From: Calditrichota bacterium
Lineage (GTDB): Bacteria > Calditrichota > Calditrichia > RBG-13-44-9 > J075
Direction: 5' to 3'
Assembly (NCBI GenBank): GCA_024275555.1
Contig: JAJRYW010000332.1
Coordinates: 1 to 38,315, forward strand
Length of the DNA: 38,315 nt
The first letter of the stretch is position 1. Every line of letters begins with the position of its first letter. Of the stretch, positions 37,953 to 38,315 are shown one piece after another. The position numbers were made by a program, and so were the translations under genes. Below the pieces are notes generated by a model. It saw nothing but the letters and a program-made list of their open reading frames with translations. It ran no database searches and was not told the DNA's origin.

Positions 37953-38315
37953 TAATCTCTCCTGTTTTGTTCGTTAGGATTGTTAAGATGGTTTAGATCG
38001 TTGAGAGCGTTTAGAAAAAACCGATGGAGGAAGGAAGACCACTTCGCGTAGAAGAGGGACGACAGCAAGACTTGACGATAAACTTTCAAATCTCTCATGG
38101 TTCCTATTAAGGTTGTTTTCTTTTCGTCCATCTTCCCTCGGCCTTCGTCCGTCGCCTTCGGCTTTCAGCTTCTTATTACTTCATTCCGCATTCTCCATTC
38201 CGGAATCAAATTCATCTGTTTTTTTTGAGTATGCCCTTTTTGCCTTTAACGGTCAAGCCGAATATTGAAAACCTTATTATTCGAAAGAGTTAACCGCAGA
38301 ATTACACTCAGTGGG

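Noticed and set aside
1-38315. CRISPR array, prophage or transposase genes
   Set aside because: No regularly spaced direct repeats, integrase, transposase or phage structural proteins were seen in the translations.

Overview
The window looks like chromosomal DNA from a Desulfobacterota/deltaproteobacterial-type genome (an inference from gene content). The left ~14 kb is one co-directional minus-strand array. Its core matches the bacterial ceramide (sphingolipid) pathway known from Caulobacter: a serine-palmitoyltransferase-like AOS enzyme, a dedicated ACP, a CerR-like NAD-dependent reductase, a fatty acyl-AMP/ACP ligase and a bCerS-like GNAT-fold acyltransferase. These sit with an MsbA-like ABC exporter, an MobA-like NTP transferase, and NeuB-like, KdsC-like, SDR and ALDH genes. 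The adjacent 14.4-23.4 kb carries a MarR regulator, an LptF/LptG-type permease pair, a metallophosphoesterase, a DAGK/ceramide-kinase-family lipid kinase tightly coupled to a Tam41-like nucleotidyltransferase, a radical SAM enzyme and an LpxL-like acyltransferase. I read this as a candidate extended locus for making and exporting a ceramide phospho- or glycolipid, possibly through CDP-ceramide. That is the most interesting signal here. The right half is mostly housekeeping: FlgM, SppA, DnaK, PiT/DUF47, CaiB-type CoA transferase with an in-frame TAA, enoyl-CoA hydratase, GatA/GatC, SPOR protein, PEP-CTERM protein and CysQ. It also contains an intergenic repeat duplicated from the left half, and small oddities at gene starts. 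All assignments come from reading translated sequence; no database search was run.
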